Source: Roseibacillus sp. (GTDB taxonomy: Bacteria; Verrucomicrobiota; Verrucomicrobiia; Verrucomicrobiales; Akkermansiaceae). Taken from it: a stretch of 64,000 nt of DNA. Numbering within the stretch: the stretch's first letter is position 1; each line of letters begins with the position of its first letter. The stretch spans positions 1-64,000 of the forward strand of contig JAPKFB010000001.1 of NCBI GenBank assembly GCA_028821775.1, read 5' to 3'. Shown here piece after piece: positions 63,257-64,000 of this stretch. The position numbers and the translations under genes were made by a program. The notes beneath the pieces are model-generated. The model saw only the letters and a list, made by a program, of their open reading frames with translations. It had not been told where the DNA came from and ran no database searches.

Positions 63257-64000
63257 ATGAACTCAAAAACGATCAGATCAATTGCGGGCATCGCCCTGCT
63301 GCTCCTCACCCTGGCAGGGTCCGCCTGGTCAGCAAGAGAACTATCGATCCCAACCGGCACGCTCACCGTCATGCCGAGCCGGGTAAAGTTAGGTAGCCGT
63401 CCTATTTTGAATTGGCAGATTCAATATCCCGAAGAGGCAGAGGACATTGTCGAGATCACCGGCAAGAACCAGCTCAAGGCCAAGCGACGCGCTCGCGTGC
63501 AGATTCGCGTTGCTGGTGTCGCCCTCCAATCTGGGCGCACTCATCTTCCGGTTGCCCTCTGGGCAAGCACCGGGGGAGCTTGGGAACTACTGTTCTACGG
63601 CACCTACGACCAAGTTGATCCTGAAACCATCATCTTTGATCGTGTTCTGGAGGCCGATACAATCCTCAACTTTGCAACCAAAGGAAAGAACGCCATAGGA
63701 AAATGGTCTCCCTACCGGACTACGACCAAGAGTGACGTCGCCATTGTCGCACTGGTTAACAACGACAAAGTCCCAATCGACACGCCAGCCTATAGACAGG
63801 GCCGCGTCGAGAGTTTCCTGACCCAGTTCATCAACAGTAATAATCGAGTCACGCTGGGATCGAAGGACGTCATCTACCTCTTCGAACTGGCAACGCGCGA
63901 TACCAGTTCCCCCGACTTCGATCTCCAGGACCTCTCCACGGTGGTAACGTTCTCCAAGGAATCCCCTGATGGCTCCACCGCATCTCAAGTTGCCACCACT
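63257..64000 (+). CDS. secreted protein of unknown function, cut by the right edge
   Basis: Open from the ATG at 63257 to the last base of the window, 248 codons without a stop, so the true C-terminus lies outside. Signal peptide SIAGIALLLLTLAGSAWSA. The mature part begins RELSIPTGTLTVMPSRVKLG and is beta-rich (LNWQIQYPEEAEDIVEITGK, WELLFYGTYDQVDPETIIFD, VIYLFELATRDTSSPDFDLQ). Not recognised. Probably part of the same exported pair as the gene before it. Confidence 0.7.
   Translation, partial: MNSKTIRSIAGIALLLLTLAGSAWSARELSIPTGTLTVMPSRVKLGSRPILNWQIQYPEEAEDIVEITGKNQLKAKRRARVQIRVAGVALQSGRTHLPVALWASTGGAWELLFYGTYDQVDPETIIFDRVLEADTILNFATKGKNAIGKWSPYRTTTKSDVAIVALVNNDKVPIDTPAYRQGRVESFLTQFINSNNRVTLGSKDVIYLFELATRDTSSPDFDLQDLSTVVTFSKESPDGSTASQVATT

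Noticed and set aside
1..64000. CRISPR array, rRNA, integrase or plasmid/phage origin
   Set aside because: No regularly spaced repeats, rRNA-like sequence, recombinase motif or iteron array was seen.

Overview
The window looks like a chromosomal segment of a Verrucomicrobiota bacterium, probably a marine or sediment member of the Verrucomicrobiales. This is inferred from gene content only. The signs are six Cys-type secreted sulfatases, a remnant of the large PVC heme-binding/dehydrogenase family, many secreted LamG, VCBS and PQQ-propeller proteins, an RpiB-SHMT fusion, and a mix of housekeeping genes with secreted proteins of unknown function. GC content is high and produces many long antisense shadow frames.

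Layout. 1-5.5 kb: a secreted protein cut by the left edge, a sulfatase, a LamG protein and two truncated gene remnants, ending at tRNA-Ser(GCU). 5.6-15.8 kb: a lipoprotein, a MarR regulator, pgeF-ispE, a CPA1 antiporter with a cytosolic nucleotide-binding tail, secreted proteins and a dGTPase-like gene. 15.8-16.3 kb: a small monocistronic gene with its own promoter and terminator. It encodes an exported HMA-like protein whose first metal-binding Cys codon is replaced by an in-frame TGA, so it is a likely selenoprotein (Sec-x-x-Cys). 16.9-25.5 kb: recQ, a RodZ-like gene, a low-molecular-weight phosphatase, an rpiB-glyA fusion, zwf and opcA. 25.9-31.2 kb: an SH3 protein, a CysJ-like reductase without a flavodoxin domain, and a tightly overlapping operon of ECF sigma factor, anti-sigma factor and two secreted proteins (one DUF1573-like). 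31.8-41.1 kb (minus strand): a zinc-ribbon/proline-rich membrane protein, two PilT-type ATPases, a YqjD/YqjE-like stress-envelope cluster and a large AsmA-like protein. 41.2-49 kb: a YycJ-like MBL hydrolase, trpE, trpG, two ACT-domain GcvR-like paralogues, a response regulator beside a histidine-kinase remnant, a GlgP-like protein lacking the PLP lysine, and an L,D-transpeptidase. 49.2-59.8 kb: a sulfatase island of five sulfatases with a PQQ-propeller and a VCBS protein. 60-64 kb: a spermidine-dehydrogenase-like flavoprotein of different base composition, a poor non-coding stretch, and two secreted proteins, the last cut by the right edge.

How the genes work together. zwf and opcA give the oxidative pentose-phosphate entry step, next to RpiB-SHMT. 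trpE and trpG form anthranilate synthase. The sulfatase island would strip sulfate from marine polysaccharides in the periplasm or outside the cell. No sulfatase-maturation enzyme, SelA/SelB/SelD or tRNA-Sec is present here, so those must lie elsewhere if the sulfatases and the selenoprotein are active. Several remnants (heme-binding protein, proline-racemase family, histidine kinase) show ongoing gene decay at the accessory joints.
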